Shown one piece after another: positions 36,601 through 49,700 of a DNA stretch of 64,000 nucleotides; position 1 is the stretch's first letter, and every line of letters begins with the position of its first letter. The translations under genes were made by a program, and so were the position numbers. Below the pieces are notes generated by a model. That model was given only the letters and a program-made list of their open reading frames with translations, was not told where the DNA came from and did not search any database. The stretch is from NCBI GenBank assembly GCA_037074765.1, contig JBAMDO010000079.1:1-64000 (forward strand). Reading direction: 5' to 3'. This stretch comes from Mansonella perstans. Taxonomy: Eukaryota > Nematoda > Chromadorea > Rhabditida > Onchocercidae.

Positions 36601-36963
36601 TAGCAAAATTTCAAAAAATCTCAAAAATATCTATCAAAATAGGATTTCGCTATCTGTAAAAGACCAAAATGATTGAAAACAAAATTACTGAACAACCACA
36701 AAAACATAAAATATAAATTATTAAATTCATTATAAGATTATATTCCAGATTTTTTGTTTCAGGAAGGAGAATATTTGCATTAGCGAGATTTCCAATCTAC
36801 TTTCTCATATATTATACACAATATCGTAAGTGATGATAAAATATTACTAATTTTAAAAACAGATTCTGAAAGAGATCTGTCTATTTGGTATCTGTTCAAC
36901 CGAAACAATATACCGAAAGCAAAATAAAACAAAAAAAATTGCAAAGTATTTCATTTAAATTCG
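33646..36963. other. Gap with one weak exon-like run
   Basis: AT-rich, no gene assembled. On the minus strand about 35630-35534 reads NELAKRNNSNGSGNQYSSEK and on to a stop, which looks coding but has no clear 3' splice site. The rest holds the 3' flank of the ZDHHC6-like gene and nothing else recognised. Confidence 0.45.
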
Positions 36964-39900
36964 TTATAATCTCCGAGCGCATATTCGTGGAAACCACCCT
37001 CTAATCATAGCAATTTCTTTCTTTCTCGATTCCAATGTTTTCTGCTCATCCAATAAGGCGCCATAAAACCAGTGTTTGCTAACTCGAGTTATCATCCAAT
37101 GTTCGCCAACCTGAAAAATCAGCTTCGTAGGAAAAAAAAAAACCATGATTGTGACATCAATATGAAGTCTAAGAATTCACGGATAAAATTTAGTTCTGGA
37201 ATTCAATTTCAATACAGTGCAAATTTAACCGAAAATCGAGAAATAGCTGATAGCTTACATTGGTCAATTTCAGTAAAAAAAGAAGAGGGATTGGACTCAC
37301 TTTCACCATTTGTCGTGTTTCATCCGACCACGGTTGACAAAACCAAACGGAAATGCCAAATTTAAGCGACGTACAATAACCACCCGAAAAATTCTGGACA
37401 ATTTCAACTTTATGTGCATTATCGCGTTTGTATTTCTTTTGCAACAGCTGTTCTTCCTGAAAAATGTTAAATTTTGTTGTCTGAACTAGTAATAAAAAAA
37501 GTTTAAATATTAAAAATTCTATAAGAATTAAACATAATACACTCATGAATTACTTCAAAATATTTGTTTTCAAAATTATTCCGGCATTTCTCTTAAAATG
37601 AATTTTAAAAATTTTTCTCAACCAAACAATTTAACTGTACTCTATATTCTTTAATATGATGATAGAAATCTTTTTTTACAATAATAAATACTCCAAATGG
37701 AGCAATTTGTTAATTATTTGCTTTGGACAAATTGATGAATATATTCATTTATGCATAAGTATCTGTATTTGATAAGTGAAGGATGCACTACCATCATCAG
37801 CATCACTACTATCAACCAAACAAACTGTGAATATAAAAATAATAATCTTCTAAACGGCTCGAATTAAAAGCTTTGCTGTGACAAAAGCGCGAGCCACAAT
37901 TCAAAAGGAACAACATGAAGGACATTGAGTCAATGCCTCAATCCTCACCCTATAGGTGGATTATTAAATAATGCTCGAATGAATATGTCGTCAACCTTAA
38001 CTGTCCATTGAATTCCAATGATAAATAGGGACTTGAAAATTTCTTTTCATTTATCAAGAATAAAGGATAACCTGTGTGACAGCAATATTTTAAGGAAAAT
38101 AGCTTCCTTAAATAGTGCCGAAAAATATTCAAAAAAAAAAACTGAAATGAAACATTTAATGCAAAAATGTTTTCAAATGCTTTTTTTTTTCAAATTATTT
38201 AAAATATGCAATATTCGAAGCTCTTTTTATGCTTTACAAACTGTAATTACAATTAAACCTTAGTTTTTTCTTCTTTTATACGACAGCAATATTTATGCGA
38301 AAATAAGTTTATCCTATTCAATCTCGGATATTTAATACTATACACACTCTTTTACTCCTACTCGCTTAACATCATAATTTCTTTTTTAAAAAATTAACTG
38401 TTTTATTTTAATAATAATAGTTCAAATACGAAAAAAATCACAGAGCAGAAAGTTCCCGCAATGGTTTCCATAGCAATGAATAATGTAAAGTGTTCTCTGA
38501 TAAGTCTCACGAAAAGTTCCACTTTTTAATTACAGGAAAATGTGAACTTCAATTATATCTGTAGTAGGGTATATGTTTAAAAATAACTTAAATTTCGATT
38601 AAGAACCAAATAATAAGTGATAATAGATATTTAACAAAATTTGCAATTTTTTTATTTATATTTAAGAAAAACATAATTTTTACCATAGAAGAAATAACAA
38701 AAATTCCCCACAATAATTTATTTTTACAAAACACAAGGGAATTTTGACTACTGTCAAATAGTTTCCTAAAATCATTTTTGATTTTATACTGATTTCACAA
38801 TTATTCTAAAAATTTTGTTTTAAAACAACGAACCGAAAGCGTGAATTGTGTGGTTGGAGGTATTACAGGCCACCAAATTCCATTTCCTTTTGGTACACCA
38901 TCCCATGTTAATAACACATCAGATACGTTACGACGCCAACCCAAATCGTAAGGATAGATAAATGCAGTATTTCGCTCACGTGCGTTTGCTTTATCAACTG
39001 TAATGAGGGTGAATGTTAATAAATATATTCTATATTTAAATTTAATATCAACAATTAAGTGCAGTGTTGAAAAAAAAAACACTGGCAAATATGGCTTTAG
39101 CAGATGCAATGAATTTTAAACAGTGTAATTCCATTCTACACATTTCGCTTAGAAATTATTTAACAGCAAAATGCGATTCAAATTTGTATATTTAAGATGC
39201 ACTCGCTTGCAAATGAAGCTAATCATTACATTGTACAAGCACAATGTTTCCATATATAAATTACGAAAATCAGTTAAATTTTAATAAAATAACTTTTGAG
39301 ACCGTTTCAATAAGTATTACCAATGTAATCTTCAATACCAGTACGATTTCGAATTATTCCACGGATTTGTATACCTAACAAAAAACCGACCGAAATTATG
39401 ACACCCAATGTAAGCCCAAATGCAAACACAACAAAAATAAATGAATATAACGATAAAATAATCAGTTCATTGCTATCGCTGTAATTGAAATGCAATACCT
39501 GAAATTGCAAAATATAAGCTTCCTTTTTAAGATATGAACGGCTGACTAATTTACAAAATTCTATGAAAATAGTGAATTCGCAAACATAAACATAGCTTTC
39601 ATAGTTTTTCTACATAAGCGATCTTATACTGGCATTTCAGTACATATTAAAAGTGGGAGCATCTATTTAAAATAATTTTCAATTAAAAATCGCGTATTCA
39701 AAAAAAACATCACTTCACTTTGTGCACCTTTGATAAACTTAATTATGAATGGATAAAAAACATGGAGCAATTAATGGCCTTCAAATCAAATTCAGCACAG
39801 CTGGAAAAGAAACTATACCATGATTGGTATTTAAGCACAAGTAAGTAATGGAGTGATAGTATGTGTTACTTGAGCATAATTTAAGGTAGTATGAGATATG

Positions 39901-41762
39901 TAACAAAGAATACGCTCTGTGAATGATTAATGGATAACTTTAGACTAACAAAAATTCTTTCGTGGATTGCGTTTGCAAGGTAAACAAGAAAGCAATGGTA
40001 TTTGCTATAGCGTGGATATTTGGTATTCAAGTAAAAAGGAGATAAGAAAAACAAATTATGCAAAGTGGACAATGTAGAAATAATAGGAAGGACAAATTAT
40101 TCAAATAAATTGCTATAAAAACTTATTCATCGGTAAATTGTGTAAAAATATGCGAATATGAAATTACCCGAGATAAAAAGCGATATAAAGCAAAAGATAA
40201 AATTATAGCAGCGTGAATGCAACCAAGTGTTGCCGAAACAAGAAAACGTACAAATAATGCATGATTTCGATGTCCCACACAGTTATTTATCCATGCTAAA
40301 AGTATAATCTATAGGATAAATAAGATATTCCACAACTGAAAAGCAAGCATTAATTGAAAAGACAAATAACTGGTCTAGTTAACTAGGCACGAAATTGTTT
40401 AGCTATTTTGAAAATCTGTTTAATTTTACTGAGTTTAAGATAGCTCAAATAGTTATTATCTATAAATTAAGATTAGGATTTTTTTAATCTTTAAATTTGC
40501 TATAGTTTTCAAACTTTCTTTTTCCAATTTTTAAACCAATCAACCTTCTCCAAAGTTGCTTTACTCCTAAACTTTCTCAGCCCACTTCATCTAATTTTTT
40601 CAGTTATAATCAAACTTACGACAATGATGATCCATTTTACAAACACAACGACCACATTTTGAGCAATGATGCGAACGAGGCATCTTAAACCCACCACATA
40701 TTCGACAATACTGTAATCGATCCTCATCCTCCTAAAATTGTCAAACCGAATTTTTAAAATTTTTATCTTGCCACCGTCAAAAAGTAGAAATGCACTATTA
40801 AAAATAAATATGTCATCTTGCTCATGATTTACATTTAATAAGATGTCTATGTTTGTAAATAATATACTAAATTATATTAAAAATTACTCATACTTTTCTT
40901 GGTGGTTTCCAATTGTATGGAGCATATCCTGGGCCAAAGAATGATGATCTGCTAAGATTAATTAAAGTCAGATAACTGAATAATAAGAAAAGTGAAAGAT
41001 TCAAGAATGAGGCTACTGTAGTTAAAGGCCACCATTGCAAATGCATATAAGTTGTGGCAGTTCCAATCTGAAAAATTATGGAAAAAAATTTAAATACGTG
41101 TTTAAATTTGGAACTAGAAGAATTGAAAATTCGGCAAACGTTAAAAAGTTTAAAAAAAAAATTCAAATTCCTTCTGAAACAATAAAGATAGAATATTTCA
41201 ATGGTAACATTTTATTACTTCATAAATTGTTGTAGAAATAATAATTATAACATACAGTTAATGTTAAGCAAATCACTGATAGTGGACCCCAGTGCAATAA
41301 TCTTTGAGTCATTGTCTTTCCCAAATCTGTCTTTATATTACAAGCAGCATCATTGTCCCAATCTGGAGCTTCGATAATTTGATCTGAAAAAGAAATTTAT
41401 ATAATTCACATATAGAAAGCTAACAATAAAAATAAGCTATAAGCTTTCAGTTAGCAATTATTGATGAAAACACTCAATGAAATAGACAAAAACAATTAAT
41501 TCCTTTCATGGAAACTTTAAATAAAGAATAGCATAGTATCGTCCTATTTAGGATACAATTATTGCTCCAACAAAATTATAACCTAAATATAATATCGGAT
41601 TAAAAACTCATAAAACAAAGTCCAGGACATATTTTTTAATATGACCTAAATAATTTTTTAATTTCGATAAAACTTACATTTAGCTACAGATAAATTTACA
41701 AAACCATCACTGCTGGCTTTATCTTCATTGTCTTCATGTTTTCGATGTCTTAAAGCCATCAT
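36964..41762 (-). CDS. DHHC palmitoyltransferase, ZDHHC6 orthologue
   Basis: Nine exons on the minus strand: 41762-41678, 41383-41256, 41067-40894, 40731-40620, 40295-40168, 39498-39321, 38997-38834, 37456-37307, 37110-36964. They join in frame to 421 residues, against 413 in human ZDHHC6. The Cys-rich catalytic domain is complete: CRICGGFKMPRSHH, CSKCGRCV, KMDHHC|PWINNC, with the DHHC cysteine split from PW by an intron. Hydrophobic segments flank it on both sides, as expected for four membrane spans. After the membrane region come IYPYDLGWRRN and LLTWDGVPKGNGIWWPV, a ZDHHC6 signature, then the C-terminal SH3-like part ending MIRGWFPRICARRL. The family S-acylates proteins in the ER. The exon 7 donor is a rare GTTCGT. 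No C-terminal KKxx-type ER signal is visible, unlike the human protein. Confidence 0.93.
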
Positions 41763-42314
41763 CACTTGTGCGTATCAGATCTTCAAACTGCTTTCTCCTC
41801 GAAATACTATTTTTTTTTATTTTTAATTCATTCAATTACAATTAAATATTAATTAATAATCCATAAATATTATCCTTTTCTTTTTTCTTTCTTTTCTTTT
41901 AATCAAATAATTTGTTATTGTTGGATGAATTAAAAAATCAAAAGATTGATATTTTAGAATTATGTGAATAGAAAAAAGAAATAAATATTAAATAAATCCT
42001 TAATAATATTACATGTAATCATAAAAGTATTTTAATAAAAATATAAAACATAAAAATAGAAAAGTTTTTTCTTTTCTTCTCATTCAGATTTAATTATAAT
42101 AAAGATAATAATAGTCTTCCTTACATTCTCATACATAATTGATATTTAACAAAAATATTCAATGGAAAATGATACCTTCTTTTACTTCTTTCTATCTAAG
42201 AAAAACCACTGATATCGCAGTTATCATTTCGTCTCATTCATCCCCGGGAGGTATAAAAATTTCCCGATACAATTACCATTATCCAATAGCATACCAATGC
42301 ATTGAGTGGGTATT

Positions 42315-42389
42315 TCACAGTTGGCCGGTGAAATGCAATCTACTGTATCTATGTTGTGCTAATTCAGAGAGCAACAAAGATTTTAGTTC
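42315..42389 (-). CDS. Candidate orphan terminal exon
   Basis: On the minus strand, TTGCTAGTATTCAG is followed by 24 codons and TGA: it begins ELKSLLLSELAQHRYSR and ends HFTGQL. The same frame stays open about 28 codons upstream (CYESTGEFYNASKFY...), so the exon may be longer than the splice site suggests. No other exon of this gene was found. It lies 0.55 kb upstream of the ZDHHC6-like start on the same strand. Product unknown. Confidence 0.35.
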   Translation of the reverse strand, partial: ELKSLLLSELAQHRYSRLHFTGQL

Positions 42390-45300
42390 CTGAATACTAG
42401 CAAATCTCGGGAAATCCATGATATTTTTGTAAAATTTAGATGCATTATAGAATTCTCCTGTTGACTCGTAACATCTTGATTCAGAATGTTAATGAGTAAT
42501 TCTGGGATATTTTACCTGTACTGGAAAGAAAACAGCATTCACGTAAATAATACGTAAACAATACAGATACATTATCAAATTACTACCTGAACACATAGCC
42601 GCTGTATTTATAATCTACATTTGGGATGTAAATTTTGATGATTTTTTTAGTTACAGTGAAAAAAATGAAAGGATGAAAGTTCACGGCTTACTTACGTGAA
42701 CTTTTTTTTACTGCAGTTAATAGGATTATATCCGAAAAATTAATTTATCGGTGAAATGATGTTAAATGTAGTCAGTAAGAAATTTTCCCTTCATGTTGCT
42801 CGGTCACTTATTGATATAACTTTTACTGAAATTAATGTTAATGCTTGTAATTTGTATATTTTTACTTCAGTGCTTGCCGTAAATAAGTTTAATATTTAAA
42901 TTTGATTTTAATTTCAAACTTTTTGAAATCCCTTTATTTCGATCACATTTGACTATAAGTTATAGATTATTTTGTACATTACAAAAGAATTGTAATTGTA
43001 ATAATTGCTCCATCGCTGTGTGTTTTTAATTGTGCTAATTTAATTCAGTGTTTTAAATAATATTTTGAAATGGAATTTTGATAGCTTTGATAGCTTTTTT
43101 TAGCTGACAGAACGAATCACTGCCACCTGAACTGTTTCAGCTACTATCAATAGATACAGTCGAAATTACATGCTTAACAACCATCCAAATCAAAATAGTT
43201 CTACTGGTATTTAATTATTTGTAATCGAACTGAAGTGATTCCTTTTTTTAGTAGTTTTTATGTCCAGGAAATAAATCAACAGAGCTGAAGTTTGATTTGA
43301 TGTTCCCATATTTTCTTTTTTAGATTAACGAATCGAAAAAATTCTTTAGTAAAATTTTAAAAATATATTTAATTAAATTGAATTTATTCGCTTTGAAATT
43401 GTATAATGTTTGGAGGAGAACGTATTAATGAATGCTAATGAAAATTTGCCAGATTTCATTTAATTTCAAAAAATTTATTTAAGCTTTTAATTTTGGAAAT
43501 CCTGAAAATGCACATTTTGTTAGATTGTTTTCTGTAGCTTTAGAAAGATTGTAAGTAATGTTGTATTCAATATAAATTCAATATTTCAAAGAAAAGTTGA
43601 TCAGTTATCTGCCACATATTCTTGTAACAATTTTACTTCTTTGTTTATTTTTAAATAATCTTTAAATGATCAAATTTTATGCAGTTGTCAAAGTATTTCA
43701 TTAATGTTATCTATTAATTGGTGACACAAAAAAAAAAGACACAGTTGTTATTATATTTTAATTAGTAATAGTGAGATATATAGTTGGAGAAAGAAGAAGA
43801 GAAATGATTTGTGATCAAAAATTTAATTGGTCGCTTTTCTGGACAATTAACTGAATTGCAATTGTTAACATACCTTTCCTAACTATAATGATAAGAAGGC
43901 AATTACTGAGACAAGTAATAATGACATTGTTGTTCCGAATTAATGGATACTGTAGCCGGTAACTGTTTAATGTTATGGGAGATTTCTAAATTGCTTCTAA
44001 TCAAGAGGAATAGTTCAGTTTATTTTTACTTTTACATTAATAATCATATGTTTTTAACAGTCAAAAAGATGCCCTTTCCATTCGTTTATTTTTTTAATTG
44101 ATTAATTGAGTTCTGTCTGATACATTTTTTCAATATGGAAATATGATATCATAGGTAAATGTGAAGAATTTCTCATCCCTCACTGTTCACTTCCTTAATT
44201 AATTAATCATTCAACAACAAAAGTAAGCCAAATAAGGTTATCATCCTTTATACATTGTATATTAGACACTGATGTGAAATAATTTTTTATCTACATTTTT
44301 TCTTCACCTAAAAACATTTACAAAGAAATACACACACACAATTCACAGTACGATGAAACTGAAACTGGAAAGCATTTGCATTAGTTTTTATGATATAAAC
44401 TTTTCCGGAAAGTTTTTCGGAAAGCTATTGCTTTCAAAAACAGAAATAAAAGCGCCAGAGAAAAAGAAAAAAGAAAAATGAGTGTCAATCGCTAATTACA
44501 ATAATAATCATATACATGGATTTTCATAGATCATTAGACTGATAAGATTCAATTTACTAATAGCTCTTATCAATCAACTGATATTGATGATTAGATAATT
44601 CGACATGAAATGCGCATATGTTATAAAATGAACAGTGACTTTGAAATTTTAATTTTGAAAAAATTGAAATTTAGTGGAGCTTGAAATTTAAAGGAATATT
44701 TGTAACTTAGGCTAAATTTATTAATGTTATTTGATTGACATGATGTGATGATATTCATGCATATGTATGTATATAGTTCAAATGCTTCTCGAATTGCTCG
44801 CAATTCTATTTCATTCACGATGAGGAATGATCACTGAAGAAGCTATTATTACGATTTATCACTATGCAGCATCACCGATGATGGTGTTTCTTACAGTACT
44901 ATCTTATTGTTGAAATTTTGGAAAAAAAATTAAAAGAAGTTCCCATAAAAATGTTGCAAAATTTACTGCTAAAAATTGTCTTTTTTGTATCACAAAAATA
45001 AATAGCGCCAATCTTTTTTTAAGCAATTGATTTCCATAGTTTTAATTCTTAAATTATTCATTAATCTTTCAATCTTAAAATTTAAAAAAACTTAAGGCGG
45101 CAATTATGCATGCTCATCACACGATGAAACCAAACAATGTTTTGTGCTTCATAAAATTCAAATAGGATGTTTTTATAAGTAATTATTAAAAGGAGATGAA
45201 ATTCGTAAAATTATTTCTAATCTAAAAATTAAATTTCAAAAGCAAGAAAATTAATTGGACTTTCAAGCCAAATATCTCCTGCACCTCCTCCATTTATTAC

Positions 45301-46014
45301 AAAACTTCTTTTATTTTTTATCGAAAAATTTCAGGATAATTTGGCAAGAAGTAATGGGAAATTAATTTAACCAAGAAATTCCGGGATGCTTCAGTCATAA
45401 CTGGGACAGGAAAAAACATAAACCGGGATAGGAAAATTCAATTACCACGTTTCAAAAAGTTTCTTTTTCTTTCTATCCAAAAAAGTGTATTTCCAAGCAA
45501 TACTTGTGATATGTGTAATTCGTGCTGGAAACAAGCAAAATGATATTTGGTACATAACACCTATCCTGAAATACCACCGAGAAAAAATACTATACTATCT
45601 GGAAAAACACTCATTTGCAAAGCTTAAGACTCGAAAGAGCAATAGTATAAATGAAGGCCAAGAGAATGTGCTGTGTGCAGGCCAAGAAAATGTGCTGCAT
45701 ACAAGGCAAAAAACATATGTTAATATCAGCTTTTTGTTGCTAACTTAAATTTACAAAATTTTGAAATTCACAAAAATTTTTTCGCATCAAAACTTTTAGA
45801 TTTCTTGAAATGAATATTTGATTCTAATAATTAGAGGGAAAAAATGCTTTATGCATGTATCTTCCAAAATGCTACAAATAGCAAGTTTTTTTTTTTCCTA
45901 ACACAACTATCAGTTGGCTTTAACCAATGAAATTATAAAGGCGCTTGGCTTTATAATACCATTTTTAATTCTCATTCTTAAATTGAATTTTGCATTTGTT
46001 TGTAAATAAATATA

Positions 46015-46070
46015 AATGTGCACAAATGCACACACATATACACAGACACACACAGATATACACACACAGC
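46015..46070. repeat. CA/TA-rich microsatellite
   Basis: Interrupted runs of CACACA and TATACACA. Simple sequence with no evident function. Confidence 0.7.
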
Positions 46071-46718
46071 AAATTGTTTTCCTTCAACAAAAGTCAAAAC
46101 GAAAATCGAAAAAAAAGCAAAAGCAAATTTTATTGGTTCCTTTTTTTTCAAAGTGCGAAATAAATTAAAAAGAAAGGCAGAGTAAAAATAGAACTATGAT
46201 ATCAAATGGGGAAGCATAGCAGGGTGCATTGGAAATTAATTGTGACAAAATTTTTGTGACAAAAAAAAGCTCTTCACAAATTTGTTTTCCATCTGTTTCG
46301 ATGTTTTCCATCCAGTGCATATACGAATTATGCAACAAACTTAGAATTAGTCTGAGTTATTAACTAATTACTCGATGTGTTAACTAATTAATTATTAATA
46401 AAAAGAGCAAATGTGAAGTTATAAAATTCATGATTGTAATGCATATGCATGCATATATCCGTAGTTTCATGTGTATTTGTGCGTGTGTATGAGTAATTAG
46501 CCAATTTTATTAATTTAAATAATTAAATAATTGGCTAATTCATTATTTAATTAACAAAGTTTGAGTGAGTAGTAGTAGATGAAAAATTTTGTTTAAATTA
46601 TGAAGAAATTGATTGATTATGATGGCTAATATCGAAATAGAACAGTTGACACTTCCTCAAATAATCAAATATTAATTTTAATTAAAAGTTATTTTGATCG
46701 CTGTTTCCACAGGAGTTT

Positions 46719-49700
46719 CTAGCTGATGGTATGACTTGAACGTTGAATATGTGATGCACGTTCCTGAAATTTAAAGAAAAAAAATTGTTTTTAAACAATT
46801 AAATTTTCAGCACAAAAATGAAATTGACTAATTTGTTATGCTGTCATTCCAATCCTATACTTAAAATAATTACATAAACAAGCTCAAGTCAGTGTCAAAA
46901 ATAGATAAATTGCAATCATTCAACTGTCACATTCTGCCACTCAAAATCAATTACCTCTCCCTCTCTGTTAAAGAGAATGGTCTGCACATTAGAACCGATT
47001 CCGAAAGAGTCTTCAGCATCAAAGACCAATTGATCAGGTGGACTATATATACCTTGGCCACGGGCCCAAATCTAGAATTAACATATTTCCCGAACAATGA
47101 TACTTCTTACTTTGAATTTTCATTAAAATGAGCAAATGTCTTTGAAGTCAGTTCGTTGAATTCCGTACAAAAATGAATGTTACACTTATTACCGGAATGC
47201 ATGAAATCAAATATACGGAAGATTGCTGAATTTTAAAATCCATTCAAAAGTTGCTTTCAAACGCATATAACGCTATTGTTTTCATAATTTTAAAATTTAT
47301 TTGGAAGAGGCTAAATTCCCAAATTCCCGAACTATCCCTTCATTAACTAAAAGAATTACCTTGACCGATTTTCCAGGCTTTAAAACGAAATCCCTTGGAA
47401 AAGTGTATACAATTTCACGTTTACCATCTATTTTTCGCTTCAGTCTCCACTCACCAATCGGTTCCTCCTTGGAACGATGCGTATTCTCCAGCAAGATGAA
47501 TTTACCATCGGATGAAGCATCCTGAAATTTCATAAATCTGATCCTGAATTCATAAGAATATAAAACAGAGGTTATGAACGAGATGTGAAAATTTATGCAT
47601 TCTAATTTGCATACAATTACAATGATTTACCATTAAAATTAGCAAAGTTCGAATTTTAAAATTAATTTTAATTTCAAAAAAAATATCTCAAAATCTTTGC
47701 AATAATAAAATGAAAGCAACCTGTATGGAAACATTGCCTTTAGCCGAACGTTGAAATGACGTACGACTAGCCGTTTCACCCTTGAGTACACGAATACTTT
47801 CTTAAATAAATAAATTTTTAGATTGTCAGAAAAAAATTTTAAATTTGTTGAAAAATCTCTCCTTATGCTTCTATACTTTAAAAACTAAGAATTCAAATCA
47901 TCAATTCAATTTTAAATTAATTTTAAGCTAAAAGGAATGAAATTGTAAGTTATCAGAAAATTTCATGAAATAGTATTTTCAATTTAAAGCTAAATTAGTG
48001 AATCTATTACGTCATAAATTAAGCCAATTAATTATTCGCTATATCTCGGGAAAAAAAGAAGGCATTACCAAGTGAAGGTTTGTATATACTCATTTTTTTT
48101 TGTGGGAAAAAATTCCTTGAAAGCTGACAAAAATTTGATTACATCCAGAAGGTAGAAAATAGGTGCCTTAAATCTAAATCGAGAATGATTTTTAATTGGC
48201 TAATTGAAAGATGGCGAAGAAAGAATTGAAGAAGTAAACAGGCAGGAAACATGTTTGAAATTCAATTATTGGTTAAAAAAAAGTTGAAATATTTCTCCTT
48301 TTTCTTTTCATGCAAATTCCTCCCTCCTGTTCAGTTTAGCAAATCAATCATCAGTGTATGAGTTCGATAACGATAAAATGAAATTTTTCATTTGAAATTT
48401 AACACGAAAAAAATTATTTTCAAATTTTTCGTGAACAAGAGATTGAACATTGCAACTTAAAGTACAAATAGAGTTTTCATCGTTTTCCCTAAATAATTCA
48501 ATTGAAGTTTAAAAAAACTGCAAAAAAAAATTCTCAGCCCCACGATGATTTCAATTTCACCTCAAAAGTTTGGCTTAGTTAAAGATGATTGAAAATTTTA
48601 GATACAGTCTATTCAGAGAAGTCTAATTTGGATCCAGTTGTGCATATGTCACATTTTAAAATGTAAACCAGAATTATCGATGGTGAACGCAAAGATATCA
48701 TTTCTGTTTAAGCATCCCTATTCTGGCGTAAAAAGAAAGTACACCGAAGTATTAAGAAAATTCTAGCCATTTATCATAATTTTTAGACTTGATATAGCGG
48801 AAATGTTTTTTTTTCTAGCAAATCCGAAAAATTCTCTGGAAATATCTCCAGTCACAATTTTTCTTCGGACAATTTTGATCAAAAATTGCCGATATTTCTC
48901 TCAATTTTTCTTCAAACTTTATCAAAATAAAGTGACAGTTTAAACTGTCAGACAGTGATGTCCAGTAAATCATTTTTGATAACTGAAACAAATATTTCAT
49001 TTAAAGAAAAAAAAAATTTCAATTTTTTTTTGATTAATTCAGGAAATTTGGTTAATAAAAAGTAAAATTAACAGTGATGAATAAATCATTAATGATTGCG
49101 CCGCTAAGGTGAAGTTAGAAAAACAAAAAGAAATTAGCAGATGTTTACCGGTTTCTCCAACTTCAGCAATACCATGAGTTTTGACAACTTGTTCAACAAG
49201 CTGACGTAAGCCGGCACGATTCTCTTCACCTTCAAGCATTTTCCGATAAATTGCTATTTCAGCATCCAAAGTCTTAAAAGGAAATTTGGTATGTGATAAA
49301 AAATAAATCAAAATATGTTGAATCGTTTAAAAAATGAATCATTTCATTTCCCTTCATTCCTTTTTTATATCATTACAAAAATTTTAACCATCGTGCAAAA
49401 TACATTAACAGTTAATTACTGTGCATTAAAGTTATTGGGAAATTAAATTTTTTTTCCTAATAAAAGATTCAAATGATATGTCCTTTAATAGTCCTGTAAA
49501 AAAAAAACTTTTAATTACCACAAAAGAAGTTGAAATGGCTGAAACTTTACACTTTAAGTAAGATTATCTATTCAGTTACAGGACAACATTTATGCTTAAT
49601 CAATAATTTTATTAATAATAAACGAGCTGAAAGAAAAATACGATTAAGCTCCAGAATCAGAATACTGTTAGAAAGTAATATTAAAAAGTTCTTTTTAGAA

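Larger units (their letters stand above)
41763..46718. other. Gap between ZDHHC6-like and filament genes
   Basis: Mostly AT-rich. It contains one orphan terminal exon candidate (42315-42389, listed). The minus strand of about 45325-45220 reads SFVINGGGAGDIWLESPINF and a stop but has no good splice site. A short direct repeat (GGCCAAGARAATGTGCTG, twice) lies at 45657-45690, and a CA-rich microsatellite at about 46015-46070. GGTATAAAAATT at 42249 is TATA-like but of unknown relevance. Confidence 0.45.

Noticed and set aside
45485..45748. 87-codon plus-strand frame
   Set aside because: Contains a small duplicated segment and no splice or start context; composition is not coding-like.
49039..49311. 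Minus-strand frame as a separate small gene
   Set aside because: It is an exon of the filament gene ([16 protein letters not shown] region) plus intron read-through.
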